Shown piece by piece: positions 18,384 to 25,821 of a stretch of 64,000 nt of DNA. Positions within the stretch are counted from its first letter, which is position 1. The number at the start of each line of letters is the position of its first letter. Location: positions 496,001 through 560,000 of the forward strand of contig JACKEN010000003.1 in the NCBI GenBank assembly GCA_020632995.1. Reading direction: 5' to 3'. The notes beneath the pieces were generated by a model. It did no database searches. It had not been told where the DNA came from and saw nothing but the letters and a program-made list of their open reading frames with translations. Made by a program: the position numbers and the translations under genes. The stretch is from Deltaproteobacteria bacterium (GTDB lineage: Bacteria > Myxococcota > Kuafuiibacteriia > Kuafuiibacteriales > Kuafuiibacteriaceae).

Positions 18384-19637
18384 TTACTGGCGCACGAAGG
18401 GATCGCTGAACCTGGGGTCGGTCAGCAGCTCTTCGTCGGTCAGGGTCTTGAGGAAGGCGACCAGGCAGGACTTCCGGTAGACGCTCAGGTTCAGGGGCTG
18501 GACGGAGCCGTCCGCGGTGCGGGGGAAGAAGCCGGTCAGCGGCAGGTTCGGGTGGGCCTGGATGCCGGTGCTGTAGTGCTCCACCACCTCCTCGAGGGTG
18601 GCGAAGCGCCCGTCGTGCATGTACGGGGCGCGCACCGCCACGTTGCGGAGCGAGGGCACCTTGAAGGTGGCGTCGTCGAGGGCCGCGCCGGTGACCTCGC
18701 CGTAGCCGGGGTCGGTGGTCTCGAGGTCGAGGCCGTTGTTCATCGCCTGCACCGCGATGAAGGCCTCGCCGGTGTGGCACAAGAGGCACCCGAGCCCGCC
18801 CATGGGCGGCGGGGCGACCACCATCTTCTTCCCGAGGTTCTCCTCCTGGGTGAAGTTCGGGAAGTCCTCGAAGCGATCGCCGACCATGGCGCGGCCGACG
18901 TCGTACTTGCTCTTCGTGCTCAGGATGCTGCGCACGAACTGGGCGAGGGCCTTGGAGATGCGGTCGGTGGTGACCGCGGCGTCGCCGAAGGCGGCCTCGA
19001 ACAGCGCGGGGTAGTACTCGGCCTCCTCGACCCGGGCCACCACCTGGTCCAGGGTCATGCCCATCTCGACCGGGTCCTGCATCGGCATCAGCACCTGGTC
19101 CTCGAGGGTGGCGGCGCGCTGGTCCCAGAAGAAGCGGCCGGGGGCGTAGAAGCGGGCGTTGGTGAGGCCCATCGAGTGCCGCCGGGTGTTGCCGCCCTCG
19201 AAGCCCACGCTGAGCACGCGGTCGTCCGAGAAGCCGAACGCCTGCTTGTGGCAGGAGCCGCAGGAGATGGTGCGGTTCTGGCTGAGGTTCTGGTCGTAGA
19301 ACAGCACCCGGCCCAAGGTGGCGCCCGCGTTGGTGATCGGGTTGTCGTCGGGGGTGTTGTCGTCGAGGTACACCGCCCGCGAGTGGGCCTGGAAGGTGTC
19401 GACCCGGAAGTGCGCGGGCAACAGCTCGTCCTCGTAGTGGTACGGGGTGTCGGGCAGGACCAGCTCGACCGTGGGCTCGACGCCAGCGTCGGGGGTCTCC
19501 GCCCCCGCGTCCACCTCGGGCGTGACCCCCGCGTCGGTCAGGGTCTCGGTGGCCTCGCCACACGCCAGGGGCGCGGCGAGGAGCAGGGCAGCGCAGGTCA
19601 GCCTGCACAGATCGGCGAGGGGCGTGCTCGAGGGCAT
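18384..19637 (-). CDS. di-haem cytochrome c peroxidase / MauG family lipoprotein
   Basis: The 417-residue protein starts with a lipoprotein signal (lipobox PLAC, Cys26) and a DAG/TPD-rich linker. Two haem c motifs are present: CGSCH at 126-130 and CLLCH at 284-288. Between and around them are family signatures such as LGRVLFYDQNLSQNRTISCG, FWDQRAATLEDQ and FKVPSLRNVAVRAPYMHDGR. Members reduce hydrogen peroxide or oxidise bound partner proteins in the periplasm; the lipid anchor suggests a membrane location here. Two palindromes lie immediately upstream (19649-19697). The sigma/anti-sigma pair is convergent with it. Confidence 0.93.
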   Translation of the reverse strand: MPSSTPLADLCRLTCAALLLAAPLACGEATETLTDAGVTPEVDAGAETPDAGVEPTVELVLPDTPYHYEDELLPAHFRVDTFQAHSRAVYLDDNTPDDNPITNAGATLGRVLFYDQNLSQNRTISCGSCHKQAFGFSDDRVLSVGFEGGNTRRHSMGLTNARFYAPGRFFWDQRAATLEDQVLMPMQDPVEMGMTLDQVVARVEEAEYYPALFEAAFGDAAVTTDRISKALAQFVRSILSTKSKYDVGRAMVGDRFEDFPNFTQEENLGKKMVVAPPPMGGLGCLLCHTGEAFIAVQAMNNGLDLETTDPGYGEVTGAALDDATFKVPSLRNVAVRAPYMHDGRFATLEEVVEHYSTGIQAHPNLPLTGFFPRTADGSVQPLNLSVYRKSCLVAFLKTLTDEELLTDPRFSDPFVRQ

Positions 19638-20413
19638 GGCCCGGGAAACTGTCGGGCCATGGGCCGACAGTCAATAGGTTGCTCGGGTTGACCCGAGTCG
19701 GGCCGAGGCGAAACGGTCGGTTCTGTCAGCCCGCGGGGCGCGCGCAGGTCCTCGAGGACCTCGCCCCGGCTGGTGGTGTCCCGCTCGTGCTCCACCTCGC
19801 GCCACACCTCGGCCAGGCCGGCGGCGTACCAGGCCTGCATCCCGGGCAGGGCGAGCAGGCGCTGGGCGTAGGCGCTGGCGGCCGGGCTGAGCTCGAGCCC
19901 GTAGGTCTGCACCCGGAACGCCACCGGGCCGAAGAAGGCGTCCACCGCGCTGAAGTTGGCGCCGGCGAGGAAGGGCCCGCCGAAGCGCTGCAGGCCGTCC
20001 CGCCACAGCTCGTCCACCCGCGTGATGTCCTTCTCGAGGCCGGCGGAGCGCTTGTCGAGGCGCACCCGGATCCCGCAGTTCATCCCGCACTCGTTCCGAA
20101 GGTCCGCGAAGCCGGAGTGCATCTCGGCCGCGGCGGAGCGGGCCCAGGCGCGGTTGGCCCGCACCACCGGCCACACCCCGGGGTGCCGCTCCGCGAGGTA
20201 CTCCGCGATCGCGAGCGAGTCCCACACCGTGATGTCGCCGTCGACGAGGCAAGGTACCTTGCCGTTGGGGGCGAAGCGGCGGAACCGGTCCCAGTTGCCG
20301 GACTCCGAGAACACCATCAGCTTCTCCTCGAAGGGGATGCCCAGCTCCGTCATCAGGAGCCACGGCCGGAGCGACCACGAGGAGTAGTTCTTGTTGGCGA
20401 TGTAGAGCTGCAT
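19598..20413 (-). CDS. glutathione S-transferase family protein
   Basis: The N-terminal thioredoxin-like GST domain starts MQLYIANKNYSSWSLRPWLL and includes the KVPCLVDGDITVWDSLAIAEYL block that binds glutathione; an all-helical domain follows to about residue 225. The NYSSWSLRP start is typical of bacterial GSTs of about 220-230 residues. The open frame runs 40 residues further into the start of the peroxidase gene with Pro/Arg-rich sequence that does not look like GST. One extra base near the end would hide a natural stop at 19726-19728, so I suspect the true 3' end is 19726. The gene starts seven bases after the aminotransferase gene, probably in the same operon. Confidence 0.88.
   Translation of the reverse strand: MQLYIANKNYSSWSLRPWLLMTELGIPFEEKLMVFSESGNWDRFRRFAPNGKVPCLVDGDITVWDSLAIAEYLAERHPGVWPVVRANRAWARSAAAEMHSGFADLRNECGMNCGIRVRLDKRSAGLEKDITRVDELWRDGLQRFGGPFLAGANFSAVDAFFGPVAFRVQTYGLELSPAASAYAQRLLALPGMQAWYAAGLAEVWREVEHERDTTSRGEVLEDLRAPRGLTEPTVSPRPDSGQPEQPIDCRPMARQFPGPCPRARPSPICAG
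19649..19670. promoter_or_regulatory. 22-bp near-perfect palindrome upstream of the peroxidase gene
   Basis: The arms CTGTCGG and CCGACAG surround a GCCATGGG core with a single mismatched pair. The centre lies about 20 bases before the peroxidase ATG at 19637. It could be a repressor operator or a stem in the 5' leader. The family of the binding protein cannot be named. Confidence 0.45.
19682..19697. promoter_or_regulatory. second palindrome upstream of the peroxidase gene
   Basis: CTCGGGT-TG-ACCCGAG is a perfect inverted repeat, 11 bases further upstream than the first. A TTGACT box lies between the two on the minus strand. If the GST gene really ends at 19726, both elements are intergenic. 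Confidence 0.4.
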
Positions 20414-20420
20414 GTGGGCC

Positions 20421-21738
20421 TCAGCTGAGCTTCGCGAGCGCGCCGCGGAGCCGGCCCTCGATGCTGGCGCAGTCTTCCTTGCTCACCGCGCCCACGCTGG
20501 CGCGGTACCAACCGGTGTCCTCCTGCACCCCGAAGAAGCGGAACGGGATCACCGCGATCCCCGCCTCGTTCAGGAGGAAGTGGCGGACGTCCTCGTCGGT
20601 CTCGAGCACCTTGCCGTCCGCGGTCTTCCTTCCCGCGCAGGTCGATGCGGAGCGACAGGTAGATCGCGCCCTGGGGCCGGATGCTGTGCACCGTCCAGCC
20701 CTCGCCCTCGAGCGCGTTGAGCGCCCGCGCGATGATGTCGAGGCGCTCACCCACCTCGTCGTGCATGCGGGCGAGGAACGCGTCCATCGCCGCGGTGTCG
20801 TTCATGAAGTGGGCGGAGGCGACCTGCTCGGGCTTCGGGGCCCACGCGCCGAGGTGGCTGAGGATCGCGCCCATCCGCTTGATCACGTCCACCGGGCCCA
20901 CGCCCCAGCCCACCCGCAGGCCGGTGGCGGCGAAGCCCTTCGAGATGCCGTCCACGAAGAGCACGTAGGGGGCCACCTCGGGCACCAGGCTCACCGGGTT
21001 GTGGTGCTCGGATCCGTGGAAGGTCAGCATCCAGTAGATCTGATCGAACATCACGTAGAGGGCGGGCCGGCCCTCGGCCTGACGGCGCAGGTTCTCTTGC
21101 ACCACCTCCTTCGCGATGAGCTCGAGGGTCTCGGCGCTCATCACCGTCCCGGTGGGGTTCTGGGGGGTGTTCAGCACCAGGAGCCGGGCGTCGGCGAGGT
21201 GCGGCAGGAGGTCCTCGGTGTGGAAGAAGAAGCGGTCGGCCTCGCTCGTGCCGAGCGGCACGCCGACCCCGCCGGTGATCGTGCAGTAGTGCTCGTTGTT
21301 CCAGGAGGGCACCCCGTACACCACCTTGTCGCCGGGGTTCACGAGCGCCATGTAGAGCGCGGCGATCACCGGCCGGGCGCCGCCCGCGATGATCACCGAG
21401 TCCACCGGGTACTCGAGGCCGAGCCGCTCCTTGTAGAGCTTCTGCACCGCGACCCGGCACTCCATCACACCGGTCGCGGGCGGGTAGTTGCTGTGCCCGG
21501 CCGCGAGCGCGTCGGTGATGGCGGCGGAGAGGGCCTCGGGGATCGGGAACTCGGTGGACGAGAAGTCCCCCACCGTCAGGTTCAAGATGCTGTGGCCCGC
21601 GGCGATCTGGGCCCGCACCTCGCCGGCCACCCGCAGGATCTCGCTGCCCACCAGGTTCTGGGCCATGGTGGAGATGCCTCGCGCGTCCGGAGAGTGGGCG
21701 AGGCTGGGCTCGAGATAGCGCGCGACGTCGATGCTCAC
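20421..21738 (-). CDS. pyridoxal-phosphate aminotransferase, class I/II (one frame break)
   Basis: This is a fold-type I aminotransferase of about 438 residues, a cytoplasmic enzyme of amino acid metabolism. Clear family blocks are NYPPATGVMECRVAVQKLY, LLVLNTPQNPTGTVMS (substrate/PLP loop), YVMFDQIYWML (the PLP-contacting Asp) and DGISKGFAATGLRVGW, with the Schiff-base lysine and phosphate-binding Arg. Near 20627 there is one extra base; removing it joins LRIDLRGK to KTADGKVLETDEDVRHFLL and restores the C-terminal domain ending at 20421. The start is GTG at 21738, three bases from the preceding lipoprotein gene. Its substrate cannot be decided from the sequence; aspartate or another amino acid is possible. 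Confidence 0.88.
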
Positions 21739-21740
21739 GT

Positions 21741-22070
21741 TCAGTTCCCTCCCGGCTTGGAGAGGCCGCAGGCCGCGTAGTCCTCGCGGGCGAGCGCCTC
21801 ACAGTCACAGGTCTCCAACAGGTCGGAGCACACCGCGGCCTCCGCGGTGCTCACCGTCACGTTGCTCCGGTTCTGCACCGTGAGCATGCAGGACTGCTCC
21901 TCGGTCCTGTTCGGCTCGCAGGCGCAGATGCGGTCGGCCAGCACCTGGCAGGGGCCGTCGCAGCCGAGGAGCGCGGCGCTCAGCCCGAGTACCGCGAGCC
22001 AGAGGCTAGGGCGCGCAGACCTTCTCGGGGAGGGAGACGTCGACGCACCGGTAGCCGGCGCGGCAGTCAC
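21741..22070 (-). CDS. small Cys-rich lipoprotein
   Basis: A short secreted protein with a lipoprotein signal (SLWLAVLGLSAALLGC) and a mature part of about 70 residues with many cysteines (ICACEPN, CSDLLETCDCEALAREDYAAC). No family is recognised. The start is uncertain: the reading frame is open back to 22166 without a convincing ribosome site, and the coding region overlaps the 3' end of the preceding lipoprotein gene. I give the GTG at 22070 as a working start. It lies directly before the aminotransferase gene. Confidence 0.55.
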   Translation of the reverse strand: MTAAPATGASTSPSPRRSARPSLWLAVLGLSAALLGCDGPCQVLADRICACEPNRTEEQSCMLTVQNRSNVTVSTAEAAVCSDLLETCDCEALAREDYAACGLSKPGGN

Positions 22071-22344
22071 CCTCCTGGGCGCAGGTGGATAGGCAGTAGG
22101 ACTCGTAGTCGACATCCTGGAACTGGATGCCCGTAACGCAGCGGGCTCCGGTCGGACAAGAACCAAGCGTGCAGGCGACCTCGGTGCAGTAACCGCCGGG
22201 CCACGGGAGGATACACGCCGACCCCGCCCGGTAGGCGCAGTCGACCCCGTCGGTGCAGGGATCGCCCACCTCGCCGCCCCCCTCCCCGCTGCACGCGGCC
22301 AGGCTCAGGGCCGCCGAGAGGGCCAGCAAGCGGACCGCGATCAC
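22006..22344 (-). CDS. small Cys-rich lipoprotein
   Basis: 112 residues. The signal peptide MIAVRLLALSAALSLAACSG carries a lipobox (LAAC). The mature part has regularly spaced cysteines (GDPCTDGVDCAYRAGSACIL, YCTEVACTLGSCPTGARCV, CAQEGDCRAGYRCV). This is the disulfide-rich pattern common in myxobacterial surface lipoproteins. The start is GTG at 22344, four bases after the flavin subunit gene, so it is probably co-transcribed. It has no known function. Confidence 0.75.
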   Translation of the reverse strand: MIAVRLLALSAALSLAACSGEGGGEVGDPCTDGVDCAYRAGSACILPWPGGYCTEVACTLGSCPTGARCVTGIQFQDVDYESYCLSTCAQEGDCRAGYRCVDVSLPEKVCAP

Positions 22345-22348
22345 CCGA

Positions 22349-23350
22349 TCACCCGGCCACCGGGCCCCGCGCCACGGCCCGGCGGAGGGCTCGGCGGACG
22401 AAGACCGGAACCATCTCGCGACGATAGGCCGGATCCGAGGCGATGTTCGTCTGGGGCTTGCACCGCTTGTAGGCCAGCTGGGCCACCGCCTCGATCACCG
22501 CCTCGTCCAAGGGACGACCCTGGTAGAGCTCGGGCTCGATCGCCAGGCGCACCGGCCGGGCAGCCAGGGCGGTGACGCAGACGTCCAGCTCGGTCAGGAG
22601 CCCGTCGGGGCCGGGGAGGGCGCGCACCGCGACCCCCAGCTCGGGGAAGTCGATGGCGGCCCGGGTCCGGAGCTTGGTGTAGGCCATCAGCGTGCCCGGG
22701 GCGGGGAGGGGCACCACGATCTCGGTCACCAGGTCGTCGGGCTCCCGCGCCTGGTTGAAGGCGCCGTTGGCCACGTAGAAGTCGGCCAGGGCCACCTCGC
22801 GGATCCCCGCCGCGCTCTGGACCAGGAGGCGGGTGTCGAGCAGCGTGAGCACCGGCGCGCTGTCGTTGCTCGCCGCGGCCACGCACCGGCGCCCGCCCTT
22901 CACCACGTGGCAGACGGTGCCGTCCTTCTTCAGGCAGAAGCCCAGGGCCTGCCGCCAGAAGTAGGTCTGGTTGATGTAGACGCAGCGGGTGTCGAGGCAG
23001 ACGTTGCCGCCGATCGTGCCCATGCGCCGCAGCTGCGGGCCCGCCACCATCCCCACCGCCTCGGCGAGGGCGGGCAGGTAGGCCTGGACGTCGGGGTGCT
23101 GCGCGAGCTCGTCGAGGGTCGTGAGGGCGCCGATGTGCATCGCGCCCTCCTCGATCCGCACCCCCTTGAGGCCGGGGATGCGCCAAAGGCCCACCACCAC
23201 CTCGGGGACGACGATCTCGTGCTTCATGTTGGGCATCAGATCCGTGCCGCCCGCCATGGGCCGGGCGCGGCCCTCGTGGGCCTTCAGGATCTGCACCGCC
23301 TCGTCCACCGACGCAGGCTCGGCGACCTCGAACTGGGGGAGCCGGAGCAT
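22349..23350 (-). CDS. FAD-binding subunit of a molybdenum hydroxylase, HcrB-like
   Basis: The 333-residue protein has the FAD-binding fold of xanthine dehydrogenase family M subunits: the pyrophosphate loop PMAGGTDLMPNMKHE (31-45) and QLRRMGTIGGNVCLDTRC (106-123). Four cysteines at 123, 139, 147 and 156 (spacing x15, x7, x8) form an insert (CVYINQTYFWRQALGFC). From memory of the family, these match the ligands of the extra [4Fe-4S] cluster in the beta subunit of 4-hydroxybenzoyl-CoA reductase. The molybdenum and [2Fe-2S] subunits are not adjacent; a lipoprotein gene follows instead. The substrate is unknown; an aromatic or heterocyclic compound is a guess. Confidence 0.88.
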   Translation of the reverse strand: MLRLPQFEVAEPASVDEAVQILKAHEGRARPMAGGTDLMPNMKHEIVVPEVVVGLWRIPGLKGVRIEEGAMHIGALTTLDELAQHPDVQAYLPALAEAVGMVAGPQLRRMGTIGGNVCLDTRCVYINQTYFWRQALGFCLKKDGTVCHVVKGGRRCVAAASNDSAPVLTLLDTRLLVQSAAGIREVALADFYVANGAFNQAREPDDLVTEIVVPLPAPGTLMAYTKLRTRAAIDFPELGVAVRALPGPDGLLTELDVCVTALAARPVRLAIEPELYQGRPLDEAVIEAVAQLAYKRCKPQTNIASDPAYRREMVPVFVRRALRRAVARGPVAG

Positions 23351-23400
23351 CGGGCGGATCCGAGCCCGGTGGCGCGCCCAGGGTCAAGGATGAGTCGCGC

Positions 23401-23971
23401 TCAGCGCTCCATCTCTCCCACCACGCACTGGCCGGCCTGACAGGAGACGCTGCGACCCCGGCAGGGATCCACCAGGCAGTTCACCGGCTTGCTCGGGCAC
23501 TTGGGGGGCTTGGTGCCCTTCTTCAGGGCGAGGCAGCCGCAGCCCTTGCAGTAGCTCGAGAAGGTCACGCAGTCCGCGTCGGTCTCGCACGCGGGGCCTG
23601 GGGTGGGGGTCGGCTCGGGATCCGGCGCGCTCGCCTGGGGCGCCGCGCAGACCCCGTAGCAGACCGCCGCGCACATGTCCTCGGGGCCGCAGCCGGGCGG
23701 GCGATCGCAGGCGCCCTGCTCGGTCGTGCACGCCAGGCCCGCGCCGCACTCGGCGGTCGCCGCGCACGGGGCGCCAGCGGTGCCGGCTGCGGGGTGGCTG
23801 CTGGCGGCGGCGCCTCGGGCGGCGGCGCGGCGGGCGGCGGCGCCTCGGGCGGCGGCGCGGCGGGCGGGGTGCTGCCTGGCTGGCCGGCGCGTCGCCGGTC
23901 GGGGTGGAGCCGTCGCTCTTCGGGCACGCGGCCAGGAGCAGGGTCAGGGGCAGCAGGTAGATGCTTCGCAC
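23401..23971 (-). CDS. Cys-rich lipoprotein with PPPEA repeat linker (two frame breaks)
   Basis: The lipoprotein signal is MRSIYLLPLTLLLAACPKSD. A Pro/Ala/Glu-rich linker with two 10-residue repeats is followed by a Cys-rich region (CAATAECGAGLACTTEQGAC, ETDADCVTFSSYCKGCGC, SCQAGQCVVGEMER). It is read in three frames: one base is missing near 23878 and another near 23793. Repaired, the protein has about 190 residues. The breaks flank the 30-base tandem repeat, a place where both assembly error and replication slippage are likely. The start is GTG at 23971. The function is unknown, probably on the cell surface. Confidence 0.65.
23804..23863. repeat. two tandem copies of a 30-base unit
   Basis: Two back-to-back 30-base copies (23804-23833 and 23834-23863), rich in GGC and encoding PPPEAPPPAA on the minus strand, inside the linker of the Cys-rich lipoprotein. 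The unit could vary in copy number. Confidence 0.65.
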
Positions 23972-23989
23972 GGCCGGACCTTACCCGCG

Positions 23990-25675
23990 TCACCGCAGCG
24001 AGAACAGGACCGCCACCAGGGTCGCCGCGGCGAGGGCGAGGGCCACCGCCACCCCCCAGGACGGCCCGGCGCGCTGGATCACCACCGGCGGCGCCCCGCG
24101 CGCGTCCGAGGTCGGGGCGGGCTGGCTGGGGGCGCTGCGGATCGGGGGGGGCGGCGGTGGCGGCCGGGTCAGCGGCTCCGGCGACGTCATGATCCGGGGC
24201 CCGTCGTCCTCCAGCTCGGGGGGCGCGTCCGAGATCTCCGCCTGCGGGACCCCGGGCGCGGGCCCGTGGTCCATCACGGTCTCCTGGTGGTCGGGGGCCA
24301 GGGTCTGGCCCTCGTCCCCCGCGTCGAAGGGGTGCGGCTGCAGCAGGGGCCGGTCGAGGAAGCTGCTCTCGGCCAGCGCCTGCTGCACCTGGGCCGAGAG
24401 CTTCGGATCCGCGATCGTCGGCGCCACCTCGGCCCGCTCCACGTTCCACGCGATCAGCTCGCCGGAGTCTCCGGCCGGGCGCCGAGCAGCGAGCAGCGCC
24501 TCGGTCGGTGGGCCCTCGAGGTCGTCGGTCCCCGAGGGCACCGGGATGGGGGCGCTCCCGGTCGGCGCCTCCAGCGGATCGCCTTCTTCATCCTCCTCCT
24601 CCTCGGCGTGGGCGCGCAGGGCGGCGGCGGTGGCCTCCTCGATCACGCTGGGCTCGAGGTCCTCGAGGGGCAGGCGCTCGGGCGAGGTCACCAGGGCCGG
24701 CGCTTCGGGCTCGGTCGCCATGCGCTGGGCCTGCACCGCGGGCGGGGGCTGGTCCGCGTAGACGTCCCTCAGGATCTCCGCCACCTCGTCCGAGCCCATC
24801 GGGCGCACGGTGGTGGTCAGGTAGCTCCACAGCACCTCGGCGAAGGCCCCCGCGCTCTGGTAGCGGCGCTCCCGCCGCGGCTGCAAGGTGCGTTGCAGGA
24901 TGCGATCGAGCTCGGACGGCACCTCGGGGTTCAGGACCGAGGGCAGCGGCACCACCCCGGCGATGATCGCCTGGAGGGTCTCGAGCTCACGCTTTCGCTT
25001 GAATAGATGGCGGCCGGTGAACGCCTCCCACAGCACGATCCCGAGCGAGAACACGTCGGAGCGGCGGTCGACCTCGTGGCCCTCCGCCTGCTCCGGCGAC
25101 ATGTAAGCGTACTTGCCCTTCACGTGCCCGGTGCGGGTGAGCCCGTCGAAGCCCGCCGCCTTGGCCACCCCGAAGTCGAGCAGCTTCACCTCGCCCGAGA
25201 AGGTCACGAAGATGTTCTGGGGCGAGATGTCCCGGTGCACGAGGTTCAGGGGCTGCCCGTCCTCGCCCGCCGCCTCGTGCGCGTAGTGCAGCCCCTCCGC
25301 GGTGGACGCCACCACGTAGGTCATCAGGTCCACCGGAAGAGGCCGGCCGAGGTCGAGCAGGCGCCGCAGCAGCCCGGACAGGGGCGCCCCGTGCAGGTAC
25401 TGCATCACGATGTAGGGCGAGTCGTCCTCCACCCCGTAGTCGAGGATCCCGCAGACGTTGGGGTGGTCGAGGTGGGCGAGGATCCGGGCCTCGTTGAGGA
25501 ACATCTGGCGGACGTCGGCCCGCGAGGTGAGGTGCGGGTGGACGCGCTTCACCGCGAGGTAGCGCTCCGGATCACCGCCCTCGGGCCGGGCCAGCCACAC
25601 GCTGGCCATGCCCCCCGCGGCCACCGGCCCCAGGAGGCGATAACCGGCAAAAACGGTGGGTTCCCCGCCCGGCAA
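23990..25675 (-). CDS. membrane-anchored serine/threonine protein kinase
   Basis: This 561-residue Hanks-type kinase is complete in its key residues: glycine loop GPVAAGGMASVWLA (16-29), lysine 43 in YLAVKRVHP, HRDISPQN (147-154), DFG (167-169), and SPEQ in the activation segment. The HRDISPQN variant is common in myxobacterial kinases. A long acidic, Pro-rich linker (about 300-535) leads to a single C-terminal membrane helix (VAVALALAAATLVAVLF). The kinase domain therefore faces the cytoplasm and only a few residues lie outside. The start is a TTG at 25675. It is divergent from the LolA-BNR gene. Its substrates are unknown. Confidence 0.92.
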   Translation of the reverse strand: MPGGEPTVFAGYRLLGPVAAGGMASVWLARPEGGDPERYLAVKRVHPHLTSRADVRQMFLNEARILAHLDHPNVCGILDYGVEDDSPYIVMQYLHGAPLSGLLRRLLDLGRPLPVDLMTYVVASTAEGLHYAHEAAGEDGQPLNLVHRDISPQNIFVTFSGEVKLLDFGVAKAAGFDGLTRTGHVKGKYAYMSPEQAEGHEVDRRSDVFSLGIVLWEAFTGRHLFKRKRELETLQAIIAGVVPLPSVLNPEVPSELDRILQRTLQPRRERRYQSAGAFAEVLWSYLTTTVRPMGSDEVAEILRDVYADQPPPAVQAQRMATEPEAPALVTSPERLPLEDLEPSVIEEATAAALRAHAEEEEDEEGDPLEAPTGSAPIPVPSGTDDLEGPPTEALLAARRPAGDSGELIAWNVERAEVAPTIADPKLSAQVQQALAESSFLDRPLLQPHPFDAGDEGQTLAPDHQETVMDHGPAPGVPQAEISDAPPELEDDGPRIMTSPEPLTRPPPPPPPIRSAPSQPAPTSDARGAPPVVIQRAGPSWGVAVALALAAATLVAVLFSLR

Positions 25676-25821
25676 GCCCGCAGACTGTAGCAGGCCCGGC
25701 TAGAAATCGCCCACCCCCGCCCACCGAGACCAACGGGTCTGCGCGGGCGGAGTCGTGCGCTCGCGGCCTGCAGCCCCCGGTCCTGGCTCGCGACCTCCGC
25801 CGCGTGCCAAGATCCGCCCCC

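Noticed and set aside
23804..23863. CRISPR-like repeats
   Set aside because: Only two adjacent 30-base copies without spacers; they encode a Pro-rich linker.
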